49,169 nucleotides of DNA from Candidatus Kapaibacterium sp. (GTDB lineage: Bacteria > Bacteroidota > Ignavibacteria > Kapaibacteriales > Kapaibacteriaceae). This document shows, piece after piece, positions 41,727-48,801 of the stretch. The notes under the pieces were generated by a model. The model worked only from the letters and a program-made list of their open reading frames with translations. It was not told the DNA's origin and made no database searches. The position numbers and the translations under genes were made by a program. How positions within the stretch are numbered: the stretch's first letter is position 1; each line of letters opens with the position of its first letter. The stretch is taken from positions 1-49,169 of the forward strand of contig JAURGP010000010.1 of NCBI GenBank assembly GCA_030833725.1, in the 5' to 3' direction.

Positions 41727-43841
41727 ATGCTGCGCTCAACACTCCGAGGCCTCCTACTTGTTGCACTGGCAAGCCCCCTGCTCCAAGCTGCTGATCAGGA
41801 TTCGCTGCGTGCCCGACAGGTAACCGATAGCCTCCGTACCGTAGAGTCGAAACAGGTGGTCGTGACCGGTACCCGTAATGAGGTGCTGCTCAAGGACTCG
41901 CCCGTGCGTGTTGAGGTGATTGGTAAGGAAAAGATCGCCACCACGGCGATGGTAAGCCTGGGTGACATCCTCAAGGAGCAGACCGGACTTCTCATGACCG
42001 GTGCCGTACGGACCGGAGTGCAGATGAATGGCCTTGGGCCGGACTACACCATGATCCTGATCGATGGTCAGCCGATGGTAGGACGCGTAGCTGGAGTGCT
42101 GGATCTTGATCGTGTCTCGGTTGGCAATATCGAGCGCATCGAAGTGGTGAAGGGACCCATGTCGAGCATGTTTGGCAGTGAGGCACTGGCTGGGGTGATC
42201 AACATCATTACCGCCACACCTGATGACGGCCTCACGGGATCGGCAACGGTACAGGCGTTAACGCGCGGACCAGTGGACTCCCGCGTGGAACTGGGCTATC
42301 GACGTGGTGATCTGCAGCTCTCCGGTTTCATGAACTACCGCACGGCGGCAGCGTTTGATCTGCCACTGGATACCCTCTCGATCCCGTACTCCGGATACCA
42401 GGACGCAACGATCCAAGCCAAGGTGGAGTACCGAGCAAGTCAGCACTGGAAACTGCGAGGATGGATCCGTGGATTTGGCACCGAAACGAGTGGCACCTTC
42501 ATTGAGAGTGTGTTTGGTCAGATTGCCTCGAACACCGGTAGTGTGGTGCAGTCCGACCTCTCCGGCACACTTGGTGCCGAGTGGGTGAAGGGTCGTGCTC
42601 GTCTTACGCTCACGGCCTATGCCTCTGCCTACAACGAGCGCTACAACTTCGACGTTGCTCAGGGTACAGCTGGCGAAACCGATGATCTGCTCCGACGCAT
42701 TGCACGCATGTATGCGCAGTACGACCTGGTGGTGGGTGAAACAAATCGTATGACGGTAGGGGGCGAGTTTCTGTACGACGACATTGCCGGCACTCGGTAC
42801 GAAGATCCTCAGACTTCCGGCAGCAGTCCCTTCTACCGCACCGGTGTGGCCTTCGCTCAATGGGAGGGACTACCAACAGACTGGATCTCCTACGTGGTGA
42901 GCGCGCGCTTCGACGGCAACAATGTGTTTGGCGAGGCTCTAAGCCCTCGGTTCTCAGTCCTCTGGAAGCCAGGCGAGCACCTGCGCGTATCGGGATCGAT
43001 CGGTACGGGATTCAAGGCACCAGACTTCCGCCAACTGTTTGTGACCTTCTCCAATCGTCTGGCTGGTGCAGGGTACGACCTGATCGGTGCAGCGCGACTG
43101 GGCAACAATCTGGAACCGGAAAGGAGCGTATCCTACGACCTCGGCCTGAGGTATGAGGATGGTCAGCGCGACCTCTCCAGTACGGTCTCGATTCTGTACT
43201 CGGGAGAGCTGCGTGCCTACCGCAACGACCTTCGAAACCTGATCGAGTTCTACCTTGCCGGCGAGGTTGACGGGCGTAACGTCTACAGTTATCGGAACCT
43301 CACCAGCGTGTACACGCAGGGCATCGAAGCAAATCTTCAACTCGCCGTTGCCCTAGCAGAAGTTGGGACTTTCTCCGTTCAGGGTGGATACCAGTTCCTC
43401 GATGCAAAGGACGTGCAGGTACTCGAGGCCATCGATCGTGGCCAGGCTGGCACCATCGACGAACAACTCACGCGCGAGAACTACGGCGGCCTTTGGAATC
43501 GCTCTCGCCACAGTGGCACGCTGCGGTTCCAGTTCGACAGCGATAACCACGACTGGAGTGCCAACGTCCGCCTGCAATTCATCGGTCGCTATGGCGACGA
43601 ATCGCTCGATCGCAACGGTGTGGTCATCAGCGATCCTGCGCGCAAGGTCCTGGATCGTCCGGACGAATACGTCGATGGTTATACAGTCATCAATCTTGCT
43701 GCTACACGTAGCTTCGACGTAGGCAGCTTTCGCATCAAGGTAGGCGCTGGCATGAACAACGTGCTAGACCGGTTTCACCCTACGTTGATCCCTGGGTTGG
43801 TAGGACGACAGTTCTTCGTCCAGACAGCCCTCTCGTTATAA
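41727..43841 (+). CDS. TonB-dependent outer-membrane receptor (BtuB/CirA-like)
   Basis: 704 residues. The ATG at 41727 gives signal peptide MLRSTLRGLLLVALASPLLQA; the frame is open 75 bp further upstream but that part has no signal. TonB-box-like QVVVTGTRNEVLLKDSPVRVEVI leads into the plug domain (GDILKEQTGLLM, GLGPDYTMILIDGQPMVGR, IERIEVVKGPMSSMFGSEALAGVINIIT), then a 22-strand barrel ending GRQFFVQTALSL, with terminal Phe/Leu as usual. It lacks the carboxypeptidase-like N-terminal domain of SusC proteins, so it more resembles receptors for vitamin B12, haem or siderophores. Substrate is unknown. One near-copy of the repeated word (GGTAGGGGGCG, 42755) lies inside. Confidence 0.93.
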   Translation: MLRSTLRGLLLVALASPLLQAADQDSLRARQVTDSLRTVESKQVVVTGTRNEVLLKDSPVRVEVIGKEKIATTAMVSLGDILKEQTGLLMTGAVRTGVQMNGLGPDYTMILIDGQPMVGRVAGVLDLDRVSVGNIERIEVVKGPMSSMFGSEALAGVINIITATPDDGLTGSATVQALTRGPVDSRVELGYRRGDLQLSGFMNYRTAAAFDLPLDTLSIPYSGYQDATIQAKVEYRASQHWKLRGWIRGFGTETSGTFIESVFGQIASNTGSVVQSDLSGTLGAEWVKGRARLTLTAYASAYNERYNFDVAQGTAGETDDLLRRIARMYAQYDLVVGETNRMTVGGEFLYDDIAGTRYEDPQTSGSSPFYRTGVAFAQWEGLPTDWISYVVSARFDGNNVFGEALSPRFSVLWKPGEHLRVSGSIGTGFKAPDFRQLFVTFSNRLAGAGYDLIGAARLGNNLEPERSVSYDLGLRYEDGQRDLSSTVSILYSGELRAYRNDLRNLIEFYLAGEVDGRNVYSYRNLTSVYTQGIEANLQLAVALAEVGTFSVQGGYQFLDAKDVQVLEAIDRGQAGTIDEQLTRENYGGLWNRSRHSGTLRFQFDSDNHDWSANVRLQFIGRYGDESLDRNGVVISDPARKVLDRPDEYVDGYTVINLAATRSFDVGSFRIKVGAGMNNVLDRFHPTLIPGLVGRQFFVQTALSL

Positions 43842-43861
43842 CGGCGTATGTTAAAGAGGTG

Positions 43862-44347
43862 TTAGACGGGCTTGAACCCTTCAAACGCCTGCTGACAGGC
43901 GTTGCAGTAATGCAGCGATCGGCACAGCGTTGGGCCAAAAGGAGACTTCATCGTGGTGTTCCGGCTGCCACAGTACGGACAGGCTGTATTGTTCAGGACA
44001 TCCAGATGAAGTTCAACGGTGGTGTCGAAGGGTTCGGGTGGTGCCAACCCGTGCTTCAGGAGCATCTGCCGACCGTGTTCGGTTAGGCGGTTCGTTGTCC
44101 ACGGCTCGTCGAAGTTGACCTCCACAGTCACCTTCTCTACACCAATGGCTCGCACAGCCGCTTCGGCCTCAGACCGCATGACGTCGATGGCAGGACATCC
44201 TACGAACGTAGGCGTCATCGTTACGCGGACGGATCCATCTTCTGCCACCGTCACACCGGTAATCACTCCCATGTCCACGAGGGACAACGTGGGAATCTCC
44301 GGATCCATCACGTGCGTAAGGGCTTCCAGGACATCCGTGCGCGTCAT
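43862..44347 (-). CDS. paaD: Phenylacetyl-CoA epoxidase-associated protein PaaD (MIP18/DUF59 family)
   Basis: 161 residues from the ATG at 44347 (MTRTDVLEALTHVMDPEIP); an earlier in-frame ATG at 44362 overlaps paaC. The N-terminal MIP18 domain (DPEIPTLSLVDMGVITGV, TPTFVGCPAIDVMRSE) is followed by a C-terminal zinc-ribbon-like part with CPYCGS and CNAC pairs, the form specific to PaaD. PaaD is needed to mature the di-iron phenylacetyl-CoA epoxidase, probably in metal-cluster assembly. Its start follows the paaC stop by 8 nt, and the 11-mer GGTAGGGGGCT fills this junction (44350-44360). The 3' end converges on the TonB receptor gene, 20 nt away. Confidence 0.9.
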   Translation of the reverse strand: MTRTDVLEALTHVMDPEIPTLSLVDMGVITGVTVAEDGSVRVTMTPTFVGCPAIDVMRSEAEAAVRAIGVEKVTVEVNFDEPWTTNRLTEHGRQMLLKHGLAPPEPFDTTVELHLDVLNNTACPYCGSRNTTMKSPFGPTLCRSLHYCNACQQAFEGFKPV

Positions 44348-44355
44348 TGAGCCCC

Positions 44356-45108
44356 CTACCATTCGGCCGATGGATCGATGCGGTACACCTCGGTCATCTC
44401 GTCCAGCATCGGCTGCAGGTACTCGGTATGGAATCCCTTGCGACCACCCAGCATCGCCGCAGTATCAGTTGGAACAACCAGTGTTGCCTTGGCACAGATA
44501 TCGGCAACAGAGGCACGCCAAGCATCTTCAAGAGCTTGCTCACCCGGGAAGACTCCGTCGGCGCTCAAGGCCGCATCGTCATCCTTTGGATCGAACATTC
44601 CCAGTGCATACGGCCAGGCTTCGTTCAATGCCGTCTGCATCCGCGCCTTACTCTCTTCGGTACCCTGGCTTGACAACTGAATGATCCACGTCTGCGCATG
44701 GTACAAGTGGTACTTCAGCTCGCCGTGCACCTTGCGGGCAAGTTTGGCAAGGGGCTCAACGGTGCTCTTTCCCAACATGCCATAGCGGAGGTATTCGGCC
44801 GTATCGAAGAGGAAGTGCCGCACGAGTGAGAAGTCGTACTCACCGTTTGGCAGCTCTACGAACTGGCAGCAGGTAAACGTTGCCTCGTTTCTTCCAAATG
44901 CTTGAGCGTCGGGTACTGGAGCTTCAAACTGATCGTGTAGAATCTGGTACAGCGCCTGAGCATGTCCCAGCTTATCCTGCGCAATCGAGGAAAAGGCAAT
45001 ATCCTCTTCGAGAAGCGGACCCATACCGGTCCACTCTGAGTGACGGTGTGCCAGGATGAGTTCATCATCAGCCATGCGAAGGATCAGTCGCTGCGTGGCA
45101 GTACTCAT
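44356..45108 (-). CDS. paaC: 1,2-phenylacetyl-CoA epoxidase subunit PaaC
   Basis: 250 residues, all-helical ferritin-like fold. Recognised from ADDELILAHRHSEWTGMGPLLEEDIAFSSIAQDKLGHAQALYQIL, which is close to the PaaC consensus, and the later GMLGKSTVEPLAKLARKVHGELKYHLYHAQTWI (quoted in part). PaaC is the structural partner of catalytic PaaA in the oxygenase that epoxidises phenylacetyl-CoA. Its ATG overlaps the end of paaB (4 bp, ATGA) and its TAG stop is in the GGTAGGGGGCT word before paaD. paaA and the reductase paaE are not in the window. Confidence 0.9.
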   Translation of the reverse strand: MSTATQRLILRMADDELILAHRHSEWTGMGPLLEEDIAFSSIAQDKLGHAQALYQILHDQFEAPVPDAQAFGRNEATFTCCQFVELPNGEYDFSLVRHFLFDTAEYLRYGMLGKSTVEPLAKLARKVHGELKYHLYHAQTWIIQLSSQGTEESKARMQTALNEAWPYALGMFDPKDDDAALSADGVFPGEQALEDAWRASVADICAKATLVVPTDTAAMLGGRKGFHTEYLQPMLDEMTEVYRIDPSAEW

Positions 45109-45509
45109 GATTGGTGCTCCTCGCCTTGGGTGTTCTGCGCCTTCTTGAAAGCGTCTACCTTATTACGCACCATGTAGGCGGCAACGTCGCGATACTTCTT
45201 CTCGGGTGTGGTTTCAAACACGTCGGCATCACCCGACGACATGGTAATCACGTGAGCCGTGCTCACCACCCACAGGTTATGCGTTTGCCCTCGGCGTGCA
45301 TACTGCTCCTTAGCCAGCAGCAGGGCCAGCTCGGGTGTTGGTGCATGCACAGAACCTACGTGCACGTGGTGGGCCCCACTCTTGGGCTGGTGAAAGACCT
45401 CGTAGGTCTGAAACTGGTCCATCTCTGGTGTGATGACCTGCTCTGCAGGGGCATCGGCCTCGATAGACAGGCGCGTCACGCGCGGGTCGAGGGAAATGAT
45501 CGTTGCCAT
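45105..45509 (-). CDS. paaB: 1,2-phenylacetyl-CoA epoxidase subunit PaaB
   Basis: 134 residues. Residues 34-105 match PaaB (QTYEVFHQPKSGAHHVHVGSVHAPTPELALLLAKEQYARRG and NLWVVSTAHV in parts), the small subunit that bridges PaaAC dimers. The first 33 residues (MATIISLDPRVTRLSIEADAP...) are an extension not usual for PaaB. The ATG at 45509 is 5 nt after a TAACTTTG box that contains the stop of the upstream T9SS gene. In most genomes paaA precedes paaB; here a T9SS cargo gene does, so the operon begins with paaB. Confidence 0.88.
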   Translation of the reverse strand: MATIISLDPRVTRLSIEADAPAEQVITPEMDQFQTYEVFHQPKSGAHHVHVGSVHAPTPELALLLAKEQYARRGQTHNLWVVSTAHVITMSSGDADVFETTPEKKYRDVAAYMVRNKVDAFKKAQNTQGEEHQS

Positions 45510-45514
45510 AGGTA

Positions 45515-45522
45515 CAAAGTTA
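45515..45522 (-). promoter_or_regulatory. Candidate -7 box (TAACTTTG) directly before paaB
   Basis: Minus-strand TAnnTTTG match ending 5 nt before the paaB ATG; its TAA is the stop codon of the preceding T9SS cargo gene. The arrangement is the same as at thrS. Confidence 0.5.
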
Positions 45523-47853
45523 ACGAACGACCAGCACGGGATATGTACGCACGTACTGGTTGTCCACGGTGACGATCAGCTGGTACATGCCCGACGGCAG
45601 TTCACTGGTGTCGCAGCGCAACACCTGTTGATCACCGCTCACGGCAACATCCAGAATACGGACCTGCCTGCCAACGGCGTTCAGCAGAACACTTTGTACA
45701 GAGGCAGGAGCGGGAACGGGCGGTGTGATCCCCATTTCAAAGCCATCGGTGGACGGCATCGGAAAGGGGGCTGATAGGCGATGGGCTGTCCCGGCACGGT
45801 ACACAACCGCTGCTACAGGAACATCGCACCGTGACGAACTCTCAAACAGAACCTCGGCACCTCGTGAACGAACGGGCACGATGGTTGGCGAACAGGTGTC
45901 CGACAGCACAAGTGTATCCCGAACCAGACCCGTATCGATGGCCGCACAGCAGACTTCCAACTCCGCTTGTCCCAACGGTGCAATCGTAAGTGGGAACTGA
46001 CTCAGAGGCACACTGCAGTACACGTTGCCCAACATCGTTGGTGATGTGATCACCAGGTTCTCGGCCGTAGATCGATTGCGAATGAGCAGTGTTGTGCAGG
46101 ACAGACTGCCCACCGGATGCTCGGGAACGACTACCTCATTGCCTGTCGAAGAGCCCGTGGATTCCACAATCTCGATCTTGTTCCGGGTATTCAGCACTTC
46201 CACGGTAACTGGCTGGGACGTACCCACACAGCCGAACGCGTCCACGACCGTTACGGTATACGACCCTGCCTCCCCCGTGGTGATCTCCTGCGACGTTGAT
46301 CCATTCGACCATCGATAGGAGACAAAACCAGGCGGTGCCGACAGCGTGATTGTTTCATCCAGACAGAGCGTCGTTCGGCGGTTTGCCGTGATCACGGGGT
46401 TGGGCGTGGGGTGGACGGTGATCTGTACAGGTTGCGACTCTTTCACACATCCACTAATGTCCACCGCCGTAATCGTGTACAACCCCGATGAGTCCACGGT
46501 GATGGACGAACCAACATCTCCCGTAGACCACTCCGTACGAAGGAAGGTGCCTCGTACCGTAAGCGTAACGGTTTCGCCTTCGCACACTTCGGTGGCTGAA
46601 GCCTCAACTGTTGGAGTGTCTCCGTGCTTCAGGCGAACTCGCACAGTATCCATGGAAGTCTCACACGTGAACTTGTCATAGGCCTGTACAATGTAGTCGC
46701 CTTCGGCAGTAAGAATCCTACCCTGCGACGTTACGCCATCACTCCAGGTGTACGATGTAAATCCACTGTTGGCTTCAACGTACAGCGAGTCGCCATCACA
46801 GAGCTCCACGACGGGCTCGGGTGGCGAGATCATCACTTTGCGCGACGAAGCGCCAAAGTTGGTTCGGTAGATGCCCTCTCCGCACACCCAGCCAAGCGTG
46901 TCACTGATGAACCAGATATCGTCCATGCTACCGTTGATGCCGCAGTTCCGCAGCTCCCACGAGATACCTGCATCGGCAGTGTAGTACACTGCAGCGCCAT
47001 CTCCAGCTGCCCATGCTGTGCGCTCATTCAATAGAAAGGTACCGAACATGTTGGCCGGCACCTGCGTCTCGCGGAAGGTTCTCCCACCGTCTACGGAGAA
47101 CCGCATCGAACCGATACCTCGCGTTTGACCGTCGCAGTCCAATCCGGAGGTGGGTAGAAGTATGCTGTTCCGGAAGACCGACAATTCCTCCGTCCACACT
47201 CGGGTACCGGTTTGCGAGAACACGTCCCATGTCTGGCCAAAGGTGGTAGTGCGCCACAGTACGCCCGAGCTTACGGCAAAGCCAGTTCCATTATCGTAGA
47301 GAATGGCATCCGACAGGCCGCTGTTGGGCACGTCACCGTAGTAAACCGTCCAGCTATCGCCACCGTCCGTCGTGTGGTAAAAGGCCTGCAACCCAGTGGC
47401 ACAGCCCCCTACCAGGTACACACCTACATTCTGATTCAGGAAGTAACAACCCCATCCCTTTTCACCGTTGGGATCGCGAGGCGTGATATCGCGCCAGGAC
47501 GCACCACCGTCGTCGGACCGGTAGATCCCGGCGGGCCCAGACACATAGCCTACCTGTGGCGTAAGGAATTGGACGTGCTCGAGGAAGTCACGTGACGTTC
47601 TCGAGCCCTGCCATGTTTGTCCACCATCTGTGGTGCGCACCACATAGCCCTCCATGCTGCACGCCCAGCCATACTGCGGATTGCCGGGTAGAAACATGAT
47701 GTCGAGATAGTACCCGGCACTGTAGGGGGCTGGCAGCGTGGATGGAATCCACTGTGCGTACGCCGTTGGTTGCATGCACACTCCTGCCACGATACTGATG
47801 AACAGCGTCGATACCACGTGGCGTAGAAATTGAGACAGGAGTTGAAACAACAT
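45520..47853 (-). CDS. Secreted YCF48/BNR-type propeller protein with Ig-like domains and T9SS sorting domain
   Basis: 777 residues. Signal peptide MLFQLLSQFLRHVVSTLFISIVAGVCMQPTAYA in part (hydrophobic core about 13-30). Residues 35-335 form a propeller with Asp-box-like motifs RTTDGGQTW, RSDDGGASW, HTTDGGDSW, RTTTFGQTW, SVDGGRTF and TADAGISW. Three Ig/SprB-like domains follow (CDGDSLYVEANSGFTSYTWS, CEGETVTLTVRGTFLRTEWS, CLDETITLSAPPGFVSYRWS starts), then a linker domain and a C-terminal T9SS sorting region ending SGMYQLIVTVDNQYVRTYPVLVVR in parts. It is a probable surface or released protein; ligand unknown. It starts 12 nt after the 277-residue T9SS gene, so they form one unit. It contains one exact and one near copy of GGTAGGGGGCT. 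Confidence 0.86.
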   Translation of the reverse strand: MLFQLLSQFLRHVVSTLFISIVAGVCMQPTAYAQWIPSTLPAPYSAGYYLDIMFLPGNPQYGWACSMEGYVVRTTDGGQTWQGSRTSRDFLEHVQFLTPQVGYVSGPAGIYRSDDGGASWRDITPRDPNGEKGWGCYFLNQNVGVYLVGGCATGLQAFYHTTDGGDSWTVYYGDVPNSGLSDAILYDNGTGFAVSSGVLWRTTTFGQTWDVFSQTGTRVWTEELSVFRNSILLPTSGLDCDGQTRGIGSMRFSVDGGRTFRETQVPANMFGTFLLNERTAWAAGDGAAVYYTADAGISWELRNCGINGSMDDIWFISDTLGWVCGEGIYRTNFGASSRKVMISPPEPVVELCDGDSLYVEANSGFTSYTWSDGVTSQGRILTAEGDYIVQAYDKFTCETSMDTVRVRLKHGDTPTVEASATEVCEGETVTLTVRGTFLRTEWSTGDVGSSITVDSSGLYTITAVDISGCVKESQPVQITVHPTPNPVITANRRTTLCLDETITLSAPPGFVSYRWSNGSTSQEITTGEAGSYTVTVVDAFGCVGTSQPVTVEVLNTRNKIEIVESTGSSTGNEVVVPEHPVGSLSCTTLLIRNRSTAENLVITSPTMLGNVYCSVPLSQFPLTIAPLGQAELEVCCAAIDTGLVRDTLVLSDTCSPTIVPVRSRGAEVLFESSSRCDVPVAAVVYRAGTAHRLSAPFPMPSTDGFEMGITPPVPAPASVQSVLLNAVGRQVRILDVAVSGDQQVLRCDTSELPSGMYQLIVTVDNQYVRTYPVLVVR

Positions 47854-47865
47854 GTCGTCCTGAAC

Positions 47866-48699
47866 TTATCTGATGATCACGGCACGCCCCATCACTCTGG
47901 TATTCCTACCAAGGATGGCTACAGAGTAGGTGCCTGGTGGCACGGGCGTACCGTCGTTGGTCCGACCGGCCCAGACGAACTCCACCAGCTGCATATTGGA
48001 GGCAGTGGTGGTGCTGAAGACGCGTTCTCCTGTGGGGCTGGTGACCACCACCTGGACGACGTCATCCAGCGTAGCAGCCGAGACCGTGACGTCTCCGTGT
48101 GCTGGAACAGGATACAACCGTACTGCCGGAACAGCTGCCATTGGTTCGTTCACCGATACAGACGGTGATACGGTAATCTCGATCGGGTCCAGCCAGTTCC
48201 ACTCATCGCCAGACGTGCCACCATTCCTGTTGACGGCGTTGGCAATGGCGTGCAAGTAGTACGTTCCCTCGGTACGAGGTGCTGTCCACGTAAACTCGAA
48301 GGTCACGACGCCTCCGGAGCCACTACGTGGACTTGAGTGGGTGAGCTGTCCTTGCGTAAGTCGAAGCCCTCCATTGTTCACAGCAGCAAGTGTTCCAGCT
48401 GCGTCTGTACCGTTACGCTCTGAGTTCACAGAGATGTTGGCACCAGCAAAGGACAAAGAATTGTGCTCGATCCTCAGCGTCAATGAAATGGTGCCACCAA
48501 GTTGAACGGCCAGTTTACCATCAACGGCTTGTGGTACGGTTACGCGCGTGCGCGCTGATGGACTACCGCCGTGACAACCGCCAGGCCCACAACCTGCAGT
48601 ATTCAACGTGGTGCGGCGGGTGATACCGCTGGAACTGGCCAGGGATGCTGTACTGAGGATCACCATCAGTGCAGCGATGATTGTTAGGGTGTGCTTCAT
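47866..48699 (-). CDS. Secreted protein with CxxxxCH motif, choice-of-anchor-type domain and T9SS/FlgD-like C-terminus
   Basis: 277 residues from the ATG at 48699 (signal peptide MKHTLTIIAALMVILSTASLA); the open frame extends 66 bp upstream through a promoter-like box and terminator tail, so the shorter form is preferred. After the signal, TAGCGPGGCHGG resembles the Cys-His cluster at the start of choice-of-anchor V/Reelin-like domains of FCB secreted proteins; it has CxxxxCH, not the CxxCH of a normal haem site. A beta-sandwich (about 45-180) follows, then a FlgD/T9SS-type C-terminal domain (RLYPVPAHGDVTVSAATLDD, PPGTYSVAILGRNTRVMGRAVIIR in parts). Function unknown. Confidence 0.82.
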   Translation of the reverse strand: MKHTLTIIAALMVILSTASLASSSGITRRTTLNTAGCGPGGCHGGSPSARTRVTVPQAVDGKLAVQLGGTISLTLRIEHNSLSFAGANISVNSERNGTDAAGTLAAVNNGGLRLTQGQLTHSSPRSGSGGVVTFEFTWTAPRTEGTYYLHAIANAVNRNGGTSGDEWNWLDPIEITVSPSVSVNEPMAAVPAVRLYPVPAHGDVTVSAATLDDVVQVVVTSPTGERVFSTTTASNMQLVEFVWAGRTNDGTPVPPGTYSVAILGRNTRVMGRAVIIR

Positions 48700-48703
48700 T
48701 GTC

Positions 48704-48711
48704 CAAAAGTA
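48704..48711 (-). promoter_or_regulatory. Candidate -7 box (TACTTTTG) before the 277-residue T9SS gene
   Basis: Minus-strand TAnnTTTG match ending 4 nt before the ATG at 48699 and lying just past the terminator of the preceding gene, where a new promoter is expected. Confidence 0.55.
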
Positions 48712-48724
48712 CCAGTGTTCTACA

Positions 48725-48762
48725 TAAAAAAACGAAGGGCACACCGTGCGGTGTGCCCTTCG
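48725..48762 (-). terminator. Rho-independent terminator (minus strand)
   Basis: Perfect 13-bp stem pairing 48733-48745 with 48750-48762 around a GTGC tetraloop, followed on the minus strand by seven T residues (48732-48726). It terminates the partial T9SS gene that ends at 48802. Confidence 0.93.
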
Positions 48763-48767
48763 CAAGA

Positions 48768-48797
48768 GTCAGCTGGTTGTCGTCAGCTGGTTGTCAG
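48768..48797. repeat. Short tandem direct repeat between T9SS gene and terminator
   Basis: GTCAGCTGGTTGTC occurs twice in direct succession in the gap between the stop at 48802 and the terminator hairpin. It looks like a small tandem duplication without obvious function. Confidence 0.6.
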
Positions 48798-48801
48798 TGG
48801 A

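Larger units (their letters stand above)
4253..47731. repeat. Dispersed short DNA word: core AGGGGGCT, extended GGTAGGGGGCT
   Basis: Twenty copies of the octamer (both strands). Plus orientation begins at 18652, 26960, 29375, 30342, 30747, 38470, 45765, 47724; minus orientation (AGCCCCCT) begins at 4253, 13953, 17547, 18966, 22601, 23656, 30319, 33422, 37083, 41772, 44350, 47403. Seven share the full 11-mer GGTAGGGGGCT (4253, 18649, 29372, 30744, 38467, 44350, 47403). A one-base variant GGTAAGGGGCT occurs at 20638, 36238 and 38336. Most copies are inside genes, some at gene junctions. Confidence 0.85.

Noticed and set aside
48575-48605. Haem c attachment site in the 277-residue secreted protein
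   Set aside because: The spacing is CxxxxCH rather than CxxCH, and no other cytochrome feature is present.
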